Made by a program: the position numbers and the translations under genes
Notes under the pieces: generated by a model
What the model saw: the letters and a program-made list of their open reading frames with translations, nothing else
Told to the model about the DNA's origin: nothing
The model's database searches: none
Shown here: positions 25,156 to 34,067 of the stretch, in pieces
How positions within the stretch are numbered: the stretch's first letter is position 1
Layout: each line of letters starts with the position of its first letter
Origin: Methylobacterium gregans
Lineage (GTDB): Bacteria > Pseudomonadota > Alphaproteobacteria > Rhizobiales > Beijerinckiaceae
Assembly (NCBI RefSeq): GCF_022179245.1
Contig: NZ_BPQM01000008.1
Span: 18,267-82,266, forward strand
Direction of reading: 5' to 3'
Length of the DNA stretch: 64,000 bases

Positions 25156-26000
25156 CAGGCGGCCTCGGCGCGGGCGGTGGAGGCGGATCCCGCGCGGGTC
25201 TGGATGTCCAGCTCGCCGCACAGGGTGTGGAAATACTCGGAGAAGCGCGGGTCGCTGCGCGCGCCGATCGGCGAGCGGTCGCCGAGTTCGATCGCGTGCA
25301 CGTTCTTCACCCGCGAGGGCCGCCCGCCCAGCACCACGACGCGCTTCGACAGCGCCACCGCCTCGTCGATGTCGTGGGTGACGAGGACCACCGTCTTGCC
25401 GAAGCGCTCCACCGCGTCGAGCAGCACGCCCTCAAGATAGAGGCGGGTCTGGTAGTCGAGCGCCGAGAACGGCTCGTCGAGGAGCAGGATGTCCGGATCC
25501 ATGATGAGCGTCCGGATCAGCGCCGCGCGCTGGCGCATGCCGCCCGAGAGGGTCTTCGGATAGGCGTTCTCGAAGCCGCCGAGGCCGAACTGGGCGAGGT
25601 AGCGGCGGGCGGTGTCGGTGGCCTCGCGCGGGTCCGTGCCCTTCATCTCCAGGCCCAGCATCACGTTCTGCAGCACCGTGCGCCAGGGGAACAGCAGATC
25701 CTTCTGCATCATGTAGCCGACCCGGCCGCGCAGGCCCGGCACAGGCCGCCCGCGGAACAGCATCGTGCCGGCATCCGGTTCGAGCAGCCCCGCGATGACG
25801 TTGAAGACCGTGGTCTTGCCGCAGCCCGACGGGCCGATAATGCTGACGAAGTCGCGCTCGTGGATGTCGAAGCTCAGACCGTCGAGAACCGGGACCGGGC
25901 CGGCCTTGGCCTGGAAGCTCTTGCGGATCCCGCGCAGCGCGAGCTGCACGGGGGCAGTCTTCGGATCGGCGGAGCTGTCGGGTGTCGGCGTGGGGTCCAT
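25155..26000 (-). CDS. ABC transporter ATP-binding protein (TauB/SsuB family)
   Basis: 281 aa. Walker A GPSGCGKTT, Q-loop MMQKDLLFPWRT, signature LSGGMRQRAAL, Walker B ILLLDEPFSALD and switch His in VTHDIDEAVAL are all present. It powers the importer encoded downstream. It is the first gene of the operon, with a GAGGAG site before the ATG at 26000. The 230-bp upstream gap is shared with a divergent transposase-like HTH gene and contains a strong hairpin. Confidence 0.95.
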   Translation of the reverse strand: MDPTPTPDSSADPKTAPVQLALRGIRKSFQAKAGPVPVLDGLSFDIHERDFVSIIGPSGCGKTTVFNVIAGLLEPDAGTMLFRGRPVPGLRGRVGYMMQKDLLFPWRTVLQNVMLGLEMKGTDPREATDTARRYLAQFGLGGFENAYPKTLSGGMRQRAALIRTLIMDPDILLLDEPFSALDYQTRLYLEGVLLDAVERFGKTVVLVTHDIDEAVALSKRVVVLGGRPSRVKNVHAIELGDRSPIGARSDPRFSEYFHTLCGELDIQTRAGSASTARAEAA

Positions 26001-26101
26001 CGGAACTCCTCAGGCGGCGTCGCTCGCCCGAGGATTGTCCGGCGTGGTGTTTGAAATCCCAAGGTGAAATGGGCTGCAGGCCGGCCGGCCCTTGCGCAAA
26101 T

Positions 26102-26132
26102 CGGCGCCCGCCGGCCCGTCCGGCGGGCGCCG
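26102..26132. promoter_or_regulatory. Perfect 13-bp hairpin in the divergent gap
   Basis: CGGCGCCCGCCGG (26102-26114), loop CCCGT, CCGGCGGGCGCCG (26120-26132). It sits 101 bp upstream of the ABC operon start and 98 bp upstream of the HTH gene. It has no T-run, so it is more likely a regulatory structure or transposon-end relic than a terminator. Confidence 0.4.
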
Positions 26133-26230
26133 CCGCCGCTAAACGTCAAAATTGCCGGATCGGGCGGTCCGCTTCTTGCTCGCCCACAACCGAGGGGTGC
26201 ACTCGCGACTGTCGAACCGGGAGGTCCTGT

Positions 26231-26572
26231 ATGCGTCGATCCCTGCACACGGACGAGGAGATCGCCTTCCTGCTGGGCGAGGCCGAGCGCGGTATACCGA
26301 TCGCCGAGATCTGCGCGAGCGCCCATGTCTCGCTCGGGACGTTCTACCGCTGGCGGCGGCGGCTCGGCGGGCTCAAGCCCGCGGGGGTCGCCCGGCTCGA
26401 CCGGGCGGAGCGGGAGAACGCGGCCCTGCGGGCAGAGGTGCAGCGGCTGCGCGCGGCTCTGGCGGCGCGGTCCGTCCCGTCCGACCGGACGGCGCCGCCG
26501 CGGCCCGGCCCGCGCCATCGCGGGGCCGAGGCCTGCGTGGGCCGCTTCGCGTTCGTGCGGACGGCGAACTGA
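26231..26572 (+). CDS. Transposase OrfA-like HTH protein (IS3/HTH_Tnp_1 type)
   Basis: 113 aa from the ATG at 26231, with GGGAGG upstream. Residues 3-48 (HTDEEIAFLLGEAERG, then IAEICASAHVSLGTFYRWRR) are the HTH_Tnp_1 domain of IS3-type OrfA, followed by a leucine-zipper-like helix (RAERENAALRAEVQRLRAAL) and a basic, proline-rich tail. No OrfB/integrase gene follows and no IS ends are evident, so it is either an IS remnant or a domesticated DNA-binding protein. It lies between two amide-utilisation operons, divergent from the first and convergent with the second. Confidence 0.7.
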   Translation: MRRSLHTDEEIAFLLGEAERGIPIAEICASAHVSLGTFYRWRRRLGGLKPAGVARLDRAERENAALRAEVQRLRAALAARSVPSDRTAPPRPGPRHRGAEACVGRFAFVRTAN

Positions 26573-26646
26573 GGATGTGTGGCGGCCAACGACACCGGAC
26601 GCGGCGCGGGACCTCCTCCAGGGGAGGCCCCGACACCGCCCTCGGC

Positions 26647-27597
26647 TCAACCCTTCGGCGCGAGCGCCGCCTTCGGCATCAGCATGTGCACGCCCTTGTT
26701 GCCGTCCACCGTCTGCGTGATGCGCAGGTTCCCGGCGAGTGAGCAGAGCATGTAGGCTTGGTTGCGGGTGAGGTTCGTGCGCGCGCAGACGAGGCGCACC
26801 ATCTCGCGCACGGCTTGGCGCATCGCCTCGTCAAGGCTCTCGTGCAGGCCGATCGACATCAGGTCGGTCGGGGTCTCGGCGAAGGGCCACGCGCCCGGGA
26901 GATCCTTGCGCACGGTGAGCCGGAAGGTGCCGGTCAGCCCGGTCTCCAGCGCGGTGATGCAGACCTCGCCGTCGCCCTGCACGCCGTGCCCGTCGCCCGC
27001 GTAGAAGCCGGCCCCGGGGTTGAACACCGGGAGGAAGAGGCTGGTGCCGACCCGCATCTCCTTGTTGTCCATGTTGCCGCCGAAGGCCCGCGGCACCGGC
27101 GTGCCGACCCGGCCCCAGGCGGCGGGCGGGGCGGTGCCGAGGATGCCGAAGAACGGGTCGAGCGGCAGTTCCGTGCCCCAGGGCAAGCGGCAGACCCCGC
27201 GCGCGACGTCGATGTCGGCGTGCACCGTCTCGTAGTCGGTGAACTCGTCCGGCAGGGTGCCGAGCAGCGGCAGGATCGCCACGAAGCCCCAGTCGAGGCG
27301 GAACTTGAGGTCGAGGATGTCGACCTGCAGCATGTCGCCCGGTTCCGCGCCGCGCACGCGGACCGGGCCGGTGACGAAGTGCGGGCCGGGCCCGGGCTTC
27401 AGCCTGTCGAGCGCCACCGTGAGGTCGGCCGGCACCCGGGCCGGGTCGGGGTGGAGCGACTCGCGCCCGCCCGCCGGGTGCGAGTGCAGGGTGACGGTGT
27501 CGCCGGACTCGACGGTGAGCACGGGCGCGAGCGCGGCGTCGAAATAGCCGAGCACCATCGTCTCGGGCGTGGCGGGGATCTCGTGATGCGTGGGCAC
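26647..27597 (-). CDS. fmdA: Acetamidase/formamidase family protein
   Basis: 316 aa with a GTG start at 27597. It belongs to the FmdA/AmdA family, which hydrolyses formamide or acetamide to ammonia and the acid. Family features are visible: DTVTLHSHPAGG near the N-terminus, EPGDMLQVDILDL, and GDGHGVQGDGEVCITALE, the metal-binding His/Asp/Glu region. It is shorter than Methylophilus FmdA (about 400 aa), so the exact substrate is uncertain. It is the last gene after urtE (20 bp), so a UrtABCDE-type importer probably brings in its substrate. Confidence 0.9.
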   Translation of the reverse strand: MPTHHEIPATPETMVLGYFDAALAPVLTVESGDTVTLHSHPAGGRESLHPDPARVPADLTVALDRLKPGPGPHFVTGPVRVRGAEPGDMLQVDILDLKFRLDWGFVAILPLLGTLPDEFTDYETVHADIDVARGVCRLPWGTELPLDPFFGILGTAPPAAWGRVGTPVPRAFGGNMDNKEMRVGTSLFLPVFNPGAGFYAGDGHGVQGDGEVCITALETGLTGTFRLTVRKDLPGAWPFAETPTDLMSIGLHESLDEAMRQAVREMVRLVCARTNLTRNQAYMLCSLAGNLRITQTVDGNKGVHMLMPKAALAPKG

Positions 27598-27617
27598 GGG
27601 GGTCTCCTCGGGGGAAG

Positions 27618-28331
27618 CTAGACGGCGATGTGGCGCGAGAGGTCGGCGTGGCTCAGGGTCCCGCGCGCGCCGCGCTCGACGACGCTGCCGCGGGAGAGGA
27701 CCACCACGGCGTCGGCGACCGAGAGCGCGAAATCGAGATACTGCTCGACCAGGAGCACGGTGATCCGGCCCTTCAGCCCGGCGATCACAGTCTCGATCGC
27801 CGCGACGATCGAGGGCTGGATCCCCTCCGTCGGCTCGTCGAGGAGGAGCGCGCGGGGGCGGGTCGCCAGCGCGCGGGCGATGGCGAGCTGCTGCTGCTGC
27901 CCGCCCGAGAGGTTGCCGCCGGGCCGCCCCCAGAGGCCGCGGAGAGCCGGGAACAGGGCGGCGGCCTCGTCCACCGCGTCGGTCCGCTCCAGCCCGTGCG
28001 CGCGGGCGGCGACCCGCAGGTTCTCGGCGACCGAGAGGTCGGGGAAGATCTCGCGCCCCTGCGGGACGTAGGCGAGCCCTGCGCGCGCGCGCCGGTCGGG
28101 GGCAAAGCGCGTCACGTCGGTCCCGTCGAGGCGGACCGCGCCGCGGCTCGCCGGGATCAGGCCGGCGAGGCAGCGCAGCAGGGTGGTCTTGCCGGCGCCG
28201 TTGCGGCCGAGCACGGCGAGGCAGGCCCCGGGCTCGATCGCGAGGCCGACGCCGCGCAGCACCTGGGCGCTGCCGTAATGCTGGTCGAGGCCCTCGACGG
28301 CGAGGGCGGCGGGTGCGGTCGCGTTCATCAT
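27618..28331 (-). CDS. urtE: Urea/short-chain amide ABC transporter ATPase UrtE
   Basis: 237 aa. Walker A GRNGAGKTT, signature NLSGGQQQQLAIARAL, Walker B LLLDEPTEGIQPSIV and the EQYLDFAL switch region typical of UrtE/LivF proteins. The ATG at 28331 overlaps the urtD stop by 4 bases. Confidence 0.92.
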   Translation of the reverse strand: MMNATAPAALAVEGLDQHYGSAQVLRGVGLAIEPGACLAVLGRNGAGKTTLLRCLAGLIPASRGAVRLDGTDVTRFAPDRRARAGLAYVPQGREIFPDLSVAENLRVAARAHGLERTDAVDEAAALFPALRGLWGRPGGNLSGGQQQQLAIARALATRPRALLLDEPTEGIQPSIVAAIETVIAGLKGRITVLLVEQYLDFALSVADAVVVLSRGSVVERGARGTLSHADLSRHIAV

Positions 28332-29038
28332 CGGCCGAGGAAGACCTCGATCACGCGGGCATCCTCCCGGGCGCCCCGCATCCCACCCTCGTAGAGGGTG
28401 CGGCCCTCGTGCAGCACCGTCACCTTGTCGGCGATGGCCTCCACGAAGCCCATGTCGTGCTCGATCACCAGGATCGCGCGGTCGGGCCGGCGCAGGCGCC
28501 CGATCAGCTCGGCGGTGCGCCGGGTCTCGGCGTCGGAGAGCCCGGCCACCGGCTCGTCGAGGAGCAGGAGCCTGGGCTCGGCGGCCAGCACCATGCCGAT
28601 CTCCAGCCACTGCTTCTCGCCGTGGGCGAGCGCGCCAGCCGGCACTGCGGCGCGAGGATTGAGGCCGACCTCGCCGAGCACCGCCGCGATCCGCTCCGCG
28701 CGCAGGCCCGGGGCGAGCTCCGGCCCGCAGCCGATCGCGAGGTTCTCGCGCACGGTGAGCGCGGGGAAGACGCTGGGCTTCTGGAACTTGCGCCGCACCC
28801 CGGCCCGCGCGATCGCGGCCTCCGAGATCCGCGTGAGGTCGAGCCGGTCGCCGAGCATCACCCGGCCCGAGACCGGCTTGGTGATGCCGGAGATCACGTC
28901 GAGCAGCGTGGTCTTTCCGGCCCCGTTCGGGCCGATCACGGCGCGGACCTCGCCGGGATCGACGGCGAGCGAGAGCGCGTCGAGCGCCCGGAAGCGGCCG
29001 AAGGCGACGGTCAGCCCATCGACGACGAGAGCGCTCAT
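28328..29038 (-). CDS. urtD: Urea/short-chain amide ABC transporter ATPase UrtD
   Basis: 236 aa. Walker A GPNGAGKTT, then FQKPSVFPALTVREN (Q-loop region characteristic of UrtD), the altered signature LAHGEKQWLEIGM instead of LSGGQ (as in UrtD/LivG relatives), Walker B LLLLDEPVAGLSDAE and IEHDMGFV. Four-base overlaps with urtC and urtE show tight coupling. Confidence 0.92.
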   Translation of the reverse strand: MSALVVDGLTVAFGRFRALDALSLAVDPGEVRAVIGPNGAGKTTLLDVISGITKPVSGRVMLGDRLDLTRISEAAIARAGVRRKFQKPSVFPALTVRENLAIGCGPELAPGLRAERIAAVLGEVGLNPRAAVPAGALAHGEKQWLEIGMVLAAEPRLLLLDEPVAGLSDAETRRTAELIGRLRRPDRAILVIEHDMGFVEAIADKVTVLHEGRTLYEGGMRGAREDARVIEVFLGR

Positions 29039-30132
29039 CGGGCGCCCCGCGCCCAGGTCGGCCGCAGGCGCAGGCCCGCGAGGTCGAGGAGCCCGTTCGG
29101 CAGGACCAGTACGACGAGGAGGACGAGGCCCGAGAGGAGGAAGGGCCACGCCTCCGGCATCGCGGCGCTCAGCCAGAACTTCAGCGCGTTGACGAGGACG
29201 GCGCCGATCACCGCGCCGCCGAGCCGGCCCATCCCGCCGATCGCCACCCAGACGGCGATCTCGATCGAGAGATCTGGCGCGAGCACCCGCGGGTTGATGA
29301 TGCCGACCTGCGGCACGTAGAGGATGCCGGCGAGCGCGGCGATCATCGCCGAAAGGCACCAGACCTGGAGCTTCAGCCGGGTGGTGGCGTAGCCGAGCGT
29401 GCGCAGCCGGGTCTCGTCGTCGCGGCAGGCGAGCATCCGGCGCCCGAGCGCGCTGCCGACGAGTAGGCGCGTGCCCGCGAGCACCGCCGCCAGGGCGAGG
29501 AGCGCCGCCACCGCGAGGCCGGTGACCGCGCCGGCCGAGCCCATCGGCCAGCCGAAGAGCAGCGGGAAGCCCGTCATGCCGTTGTTGCCGCCGAGCCCGG
29601 TGTCGTTGCGGTACATCAGCAGCATCGCGACGTAGACGAGCGCCTGGCTGATGATCGAGAAGTAGACGCCGTTGACGCGCGAGCGGAACGCGACGAGCCC
29701 GAACAGGAAGGCGACGAGCCCTGCGAGCCCGAGCGCCAGGAGGAGGGCGTAGGGCGCGTGCTCCAGGCCCGCCCAGTAGGCCGGCAGGCCCTTCCAGCTC
29801 ATGAACTGCACGAAATCCGGCAGCGTGCCGGTCACGACGGTCCCGTGCGCCAGGAGATGCATGGCGCAGACGTAGCCGCCGATCGCGAAGAAGAGCCCGT
29901 GCCCCAGGCTCAGGATGCCGAGATAGCCCCAGATTAGATCGAGGGAGACCGCCAGGATCGCGAAGGCGGCGAGCTGGCCCACCGCGTTGACGAGGTAGGG
30001 GGCGGGCCGGCCGAGCACGAGGCCGATCGCGGCGGCGAGGCAGAGGCCGACGAGGACCGCGATTAGGGGATCGCGCGGCGCGCGCCGCACGCGGGCGGAG
30101 GCGGCGAGACCCGTCTGCACCGCGCCGCTCAT
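29035..30132 (-). CDS. urtC: Urea/short-chain amide ABC transporter permease UrtC
   Basis: 365 aa with about ten hydrophobic segments and the LivM/UrtC signature GYLGILSLGHGLFFAIGGYV. The ARVRR-type N-terminus is cytoplasmic. The EAA-like loop is GSALGRRMLACRDDETRLRT. It forms the channel with UrtB. Its ATG overlaps the urtB stop by four bases. Confidence 0.92.
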   Translation of the reverse strand: MSGAVQTGLAASARVRRAPRDPLIAVLVGLCLAAAIGLVLGRPAPYLVNAVGQLAAFAILAVSLDLIWGYLGILSLGHGLFFAIGGYVCAMHLLAHGTVVTGTLPDFVQFMSWKGLPAYWAGLEHAPYALLLALGLAGLVAFLFGLVAFRSRVNGVYFSIISQALVYVAMLLMYRNDTGLGGNNGMTGFPLLFGWPMGSAGAVTGLAVAALLALAAVLAGTRLLVGSALGRRMLACRDDETRLRTLGYATTRLKLQVWCLSAMIAALAGILYVPQVGIINPRVLAPDLSIEIAVWVAIGGMGRLGGAVIGAVLVNALKFWLSAAMPEAWPFLLSGLVLLVVLVLPNGLLDLAGLRLRPTWARGAR

Positions 30133-31748
30133 CGCCGCCGCCTCGCCGCGAACAGGCCTTCCGGCCGGCGCTGCAGGAACAGGATGATGCCGACGAGCAC
30201 GATGACCTTCGCGGCGACCGCGCCCGAGAGCGGCTCGATCAGCACGTTGGCGCCGCCGATCCCGAGGGCGGCCACCAGCGTGCCAGCAAGGCTGCCGACA
30301 CCGCCGAGCACCACCACCATGAAGGCGTCGATGACGAAGCCGGAGCCCATGCCGGGATTGACACTGTAGATCGGGCAGAGCGCCACGCCCGCGAGGCCGG
30401 CAAGCCCGGAGCCCAGGCCGAAGGCGAGGCGGTCGATCCGGCGGGTGGGCAGTCCCAGGCAGGCCGCCATGTCGCGGTTCTGCGTCACGGCGCGGATGTC
30501 GAGGCCGAGCGGCGTGCGCCGTAGGACGACCAGGGTCAGGGCGAGGGTCGCGGCCGCGAACAGGATGGCGAAGAGCCGGTTCCAGGTGACGACGAAGTCG
30601 GCGTAGAGCGGCACGCCACCGCTGACGTAGGGCGGCATCGCGAATTGCAGGTTCTGGGTGCCGACCGCGACGCGCACGAGGTTCACCAAGAACAGGCTGA
30701 CCGCCCATGTGGCGAGCAGGCTCATCAGCGGGCGCCGGTAGAGGTGGCGCAGGACGAGGGCCTCGACCGCGATGCCGACGAGGGCCGTCGCCCCGAAGGC
30801 CACCGGGATCGCCGCGATGAGGTAGAGATCGAGGAGGCCGGGCGCGACGTGCCGGAAGGCCTCCTGCACGCCCCAGGTGGCGTAGGCGCCCAGCATGATG
30901 AACTCGCCCTGGGCGAGGTTGATCACCCCCATCAGGCCGAAGATGATCGCGAGGCCCACGGCGGCCATGAACAGGATGCTGGCGAAGCTCAAGGCGTTGT
31001 AGAGAATCGCGAGGCCGTCCCCGATCCGCACCGCCCGCTCCACCGAGGCGATGCCGGCGTCGAGCGCCCGGGCGAAGGCCGGGTCGGACGCGGCGGCGGG
31101 CTCGCCCCGCAGGGCCCGGAGCCGCGCGAGGGAGGCCCCAGAGGGGGCGGCTGCCACCGCCGCGACCGCGGTGCGGCGCTTCTCCGGATCGGCCGATGAC
31201 AGGGCGGCGGCCTGGGCCGCGCCCGCAATCGAGGCCCGCAACCCGGGATCGCTCTCGGCGTCCCGCGCCCGCTCCAGGACCGCGTCGGGAACCGCGCCGG
31301 CGCGCCGCTCCAGGGTGGTAAGCCCGGCAGCGCGCGCGGCGACGCTTTCGGCCGTGAGGAGCGCGACGGCGGCGCGCGCGGTCTCCACGAGGGCGCGCTG
31401 GCGCAGGCCGAGCACCGGCGCGCGCGCCTCGGCGGCGGGCCGTGTCGCGCCGGTGAGCGCGTCCTGCCCGTCCGGGGCGCCCGCGCGGTCGAGCAGCAGG
31501 GCGCCCGCGCTCCCGCAGGCGAGGCGCCGCTCGGCGAGCGCCGCCAGCAGATGGCCGGCCGCTCTCAGATCCTCGGCCGAGGCGTCGGCGGCGGCGCGCA
31601 CCACGCCCTCCGCCCCGCGCGCCTGGGCGGCCGCGTCGCCGCAGAGATCCGCCGCCAGCGCCGCCCGTTCGAGGGGGGCGGCGGCGGCCGGCAGCGCCGG
31701 CAGCGCCAGCATCGCGAGCGCCGCGAGGACGGCACGGACCCGATTCAT
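30129..31748 (-). CDS. urtB: Urea/short-chain amide ABC transporter permease UrtB
   Basis: 539 aa. A signal peptide (MNRVRAVLAALAMLALPALP, cleavage about residue 24) leads an Ala-rich periplasmic domain of about 220 residues, as is usual for UrtB. The LivH-like membrane part follows (LAIIFGLMGVINLAQGEFIM, then IRAVTQNRDMAACLGL, the cytoplasmic coupling loop). The start at 31748 is taken because it opens the signal peptide. It follows urtA by 15 bp. Confidence 0.92.
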   Translation of the reverse strand: MNRVRAVLAALAMLALPALPAAAAPLERAALAADLCGDAAAQARGAEGVVRAAADASAEDLRAAGHLLAALAERRLACGSAGALLLDRAGAPDGQDALTGATRPAAEARAPVLGLRQRALVETARAAVALLTAESVAARAAGLTTLERRAGAVPDAVLERARDAESDPGLRASIAGAAQAAALSSADPEKRRTAVAAVAAAPSGASLARLRALRGEPAAASDPAFARALDAGIASVERAVRIGDGLAILYNALSFASILFMAAVGLAIIFGLMGVINLAQGEFIMLGAYATWGVQEAFRHVAPGLLDLYLIAAIPVAFGATALVGIAVEALVLRHLYRRPLMSLLATWAVSLFLVNLVRVAVGTQNLQFAMPPYVSGGVPLYADFVVTWNRLFAILFAAATLALTLVVLRRTPLGLDIRAVTQNRDMAACLGLPTRRIDRLAFGLGSGLAGLAGVALCPIYSVNPGMGSGFVIDAFMVVVLGGVGSLAGTLVAALGIGGANVLIEPLSGAVAAKVIVLVGIILFLQRRPEGLFAARRRR

Positions 31749-31763
31749 CGCAGGGCCCCGCAC

Positions 31764-32990
31764 TCAGCCGTAGGGGCTGAACGGGACCGGCTTCGGGGCG
31801 TCGGGCGATTGCCAGAGCACGTCGAAGCCGCGCCGCTCGTTGACCGAGCCGATGAAGACGCCGCGGGAGACGTAGTTGTTCTCCCCCGTCATGGTCAGGG
31901 TGTAGCCGGAAGGGTCGGCGAAGCTGAGCCCCGCGAAGGCTTTGCGCACCTCCGGCACCGCGAAGGAGCCGGCCTTGGCGGCAGCCAGCGCCCAGAGATG
32001 GACGCTGTCATAGGCCGAGACCATCGGGTCGATCACGGTGTCGGCGCTGAAGGGGACGCCCTTCGCCTTTACGTAGGCGGCCCAGTCGGCGAGGAATCTC
32101 TGGTTCCGCTCGCCCTTGGCGGCCTGAAGATAGGCCCAGCAATTGAGGTGGCCGACGAGCTGTCCCGTATCGAGCCCTTCGAGATCGGCCTCCACCATGT
32201 CGAGGCCGAGGATCGGCACGTCGGTGGCGGCGATCCCCTGGTTGGCGAACTCGCGCAGGAAGTCCGGGATGGACGAGCCGACGACGGTGAGCACGACGAT
32301 CGGCTGGCCGCCCGGCTGGCTGGCGAAGCTGCGCACCTGGTTCACGAGGGTCTGGAAGTTCGAGAAGCCGAAGGGCACGTATTCCTCGCGCCACGCGCTC
32401 TCGGGGATGCCCTTGCTCTTCCAGTAGCCCTTGAGCTGCTTGTTGATCGTGCGCGGCCAGACGTAGTCCGAGCCGATCATGAAGAAGCGCTTGGCGCCGA
32501 CGCCGTCCGGGCCCATCAGGTAATCGACTGCCGGCAGCACCGAACTGGCGGGCGGCGAGTTCACGTAGACGACGTTCTTCGAGTTCTCGTCGCCCTCGAA
32601 ATGCAGGGGGTAGAACAGCAGCCCGTCGTTCTGCTCGACCACCGGCAGGACGGACTTGCGCGACACTGAGGTCCAGCAGCCGAACAGGGCCGCCACCCGC
32701 TCCTGCTGCAGCATCTGCCGGCCGATCTGCGCGTAGAGCGGCCAGTCGGAGGCGGGATCGGAGGTCAGCACCTCGATGCGGCGCCCGTTGACGCCGCCGC
32801 GGCCGTTGATCTCGTCGGCGGCCATGCGGACGACGTGGTTCAGCCGGCCCTCGATATTCGCCATCGTGCCCGACGACGAGAACAGGCAGCCGAGCTTCAC
32901 GGTGTCGGCCGCAAAGGCGGACCGCACGATCGCGGGGGCTGCAAGCAGCGCCGCAGATCCGACGAAGCCGCGCCGCGTAAGATGGCCCAT
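31764..32990 (-). CDS. urtA: Urea/short-chain amide ABC transporter substrate-binding protein
   Basis: 408 aa with a Tat-like leader (TRRGFVGSAALLAAPAIV, cleavage near residue 28). The mature part is a Peripla_BP_5/UrtA fold: KLGCLFSSSGTMA, GWxxSVSRKSVLPVVE-type ligand loop (CWTSVSRKSVLPVV), PLHFEGDENSKNVVY and SDYVWPRTINKQLKGY. It binds urea or a short amide in the periplasm. Because fmdA closes this operon and no urease gene is seen, formamide or acetamide is as likely a ligand as urea, as in the Methylophilus fmd system. It is first in the operon; about 120 bp upstream is an AT-rich promoter-like island. Confidence 0.92.
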   Translation of the reverse strand: MGHLTRRGFVGSAALLAAPAIVRSAFAADTVKLGCLFSSSGTMANIEGRLNHVVRMAADEINGRGGVNGRRIEVLTSDPASDWPLYAQIGRQMLQQERVAALFGCWTSVSRKSVLPVVEQNDGLLFYPLHFEGDENSKNVVYVNSPPASSVLPAVDYLMGPDGVGAKRFFMIGSDYVWPRTINKQLKGYWKSKGIPESAWREEYVPFGFSNFQTLVNQVRSFASQPGGQPIVVLTVVGSSIPDFLREFANQGIAATDVPILGLDMVEADLEGLDTGQLVGHLNCWAYLQAAKGERNQRFLADWAAYVKAKGVPFSADTVIDPMVSAYDSVHLWALAAAKAGSFAVPEVRKAFAGLSFADPSGYTLTMTGENNYVSRGVFIGSVNERRGFDVLWQSPDAPKPVPFSPYG

Positions 32991-33692
32991 CGTTCACGAA
33001 CTCCCACGGAGAGACGGGGCAATTGTCGAGCGGCGGCATGCGGAGGCAAAGACGAAAGGCGCTGCAGGGCGGCCATTGCGTTGCGCATATTATTGGCAAA
33101 TGTCTGCACAGTGAGCAAAGATCGATCGAAGACGTCAATATTTCTGATGATCCATGGGATCTCGACCTACTGGCCTTGAGCTATGCGGCGTCACGATCAA
33201 CGCGATCCAATCTGATCGTGAGATTGCAGTTCATCAGCGACGAAAGCCCGCACCGACGACTCCCCTGGACCTGCATGAGGCGAAGGTCGCCTTTCTGGCG
33301 GTTGCACCTCGCTCGGAGAATGCGAGGTGCAAATTCGAACGGTGCTGGGGGCGAAGCCTGTCGTGGCGCATCCTCTCACAGACGCCAGCGATCGACTGGA
33401 CGCCCGGTGGTTGACAGCCGGCCATGCGTTCGGCGGGGCCATTGCGGCCTCGAAGCAATTCCGACAAGGGGAGGCCGGCATCCCGGTTCGGGCGGGCATG
33501 TCCGGCGCTTGGCTGCCCGGGATCCAGTCTCCACTCCACGGGCGTTACCGCCCGCGACCGCAAATGCGGCGCGTTCTCGGCGAGGCGGTCTCCCACCCCG
33601 AAGCGGCCTGCAACGAGGGATCGAGCCCCCGGTCACGCGCGTCCGGAACCTTGAAGTCGTCCTACCCGGTCCAGCCTGCCGAGAACCGTTTC
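32991..33692. other. 700-bp gap: urt promoter region and gene remnants
   Basis: The first 150 bp are the likely promoter region of the urt/fmdA operon, with an AT-rich stretch (33080-33160) rare in this DNA. The middle contains a plus-strand frame ending at 33414, whose last 49 bases copy the 3' end of the small gene at 13482. The rest to 33692 shows no supported gene. Confidence 0.5.
33366..33414 (+). repeat. Copy of the 3' end of the 13482 gene
   Basis: 40 of 49 bases match 13676-13724, including the shared block ATCGACTGGACGCCCGG and the stop. The encoded end is RILSQTPAIDWTPGG versus RILSQKPKIDWTPGA. Upstream similarity is lost, so this is a degraded copy. Confidence 0.6.
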
Positions 33693-34067
33693 TCAGGCGG
33701 CGTGCGCGATCGCGCTCATCAGGTCGATCTGACGGTAGGGCTTCTGAACGAACTGCCCGTTGTCGGGCATCTCGGAATTGCCGAACCCGCGCCTGCCAGA
33801 GGTGATCACCAGGCGGATATGCGGCCAACGCTCCGCGACCAGCGTGGCGAGAGCGAGCCCGTCCATCATCCCAGGCATGTTCACATCGGTGAACAGCACG
33901 CCGATATCGGCACGGCCTTCCAGGATGGCCCACGCCTCATCGGCGTTGGCCGCCTCCAAGATCGTGAAGCCCTCGTCCTCCAGGATATCGACGGCAACCA
34001 TGCGGACGAGGGATTCATCCTCGACGACCAGCACGACGGGAGATGGGGCGGGCAGATGCGCGTTCAT
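33693..34067 (-). CDS. Single-domain response regulator
   Basis: 124 aa, receiver domain only. Acidic pocket Glu16/Asp17, phospho-acceptor Asp61 in LFTDVNMPG, Ser90 at the conserved Ser/Thr position, and Lys109 in VQKPY: all functional positions are present. No output domain, so it works through protein interaction, like the many CheY-like regulators in Methylobacterium. The ATG at 34067 is chosen at the start of the domain. No cognate kinase is adjacent. Confidence 0.85.
   Translation of the reverse strand: MNAHLPAPSPVVLVVEDESLVRMVAVDILEDEGFTILEAANADEAWAILEGRADIGVLFTDVNMPGMMDGLALATLVAERWPHIRLVITSGRRGFGNSEMPDNGQFVQKPYRQIDLMSAIAHAA

Noticed and set aside
26231..26646. Active IS3 element
   Set aside because: Only the OrfA-like part is present; no OrfB, no programmed frameshift region and no terminal inverted repeats were seen before the convergent fmdA gene.
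33096..33111. Sigma-54-like promoter upstream of urtA (CTGTGCAGACATTTGC on the minus strand)
   Set aside because: The -12 GC and spacing fit, but the nearly invariant -24 GG reads GT, so one essential base is wrong. Nitrogen control by NtrC/sigma-54 is plausible for this operon but not shown by this site.
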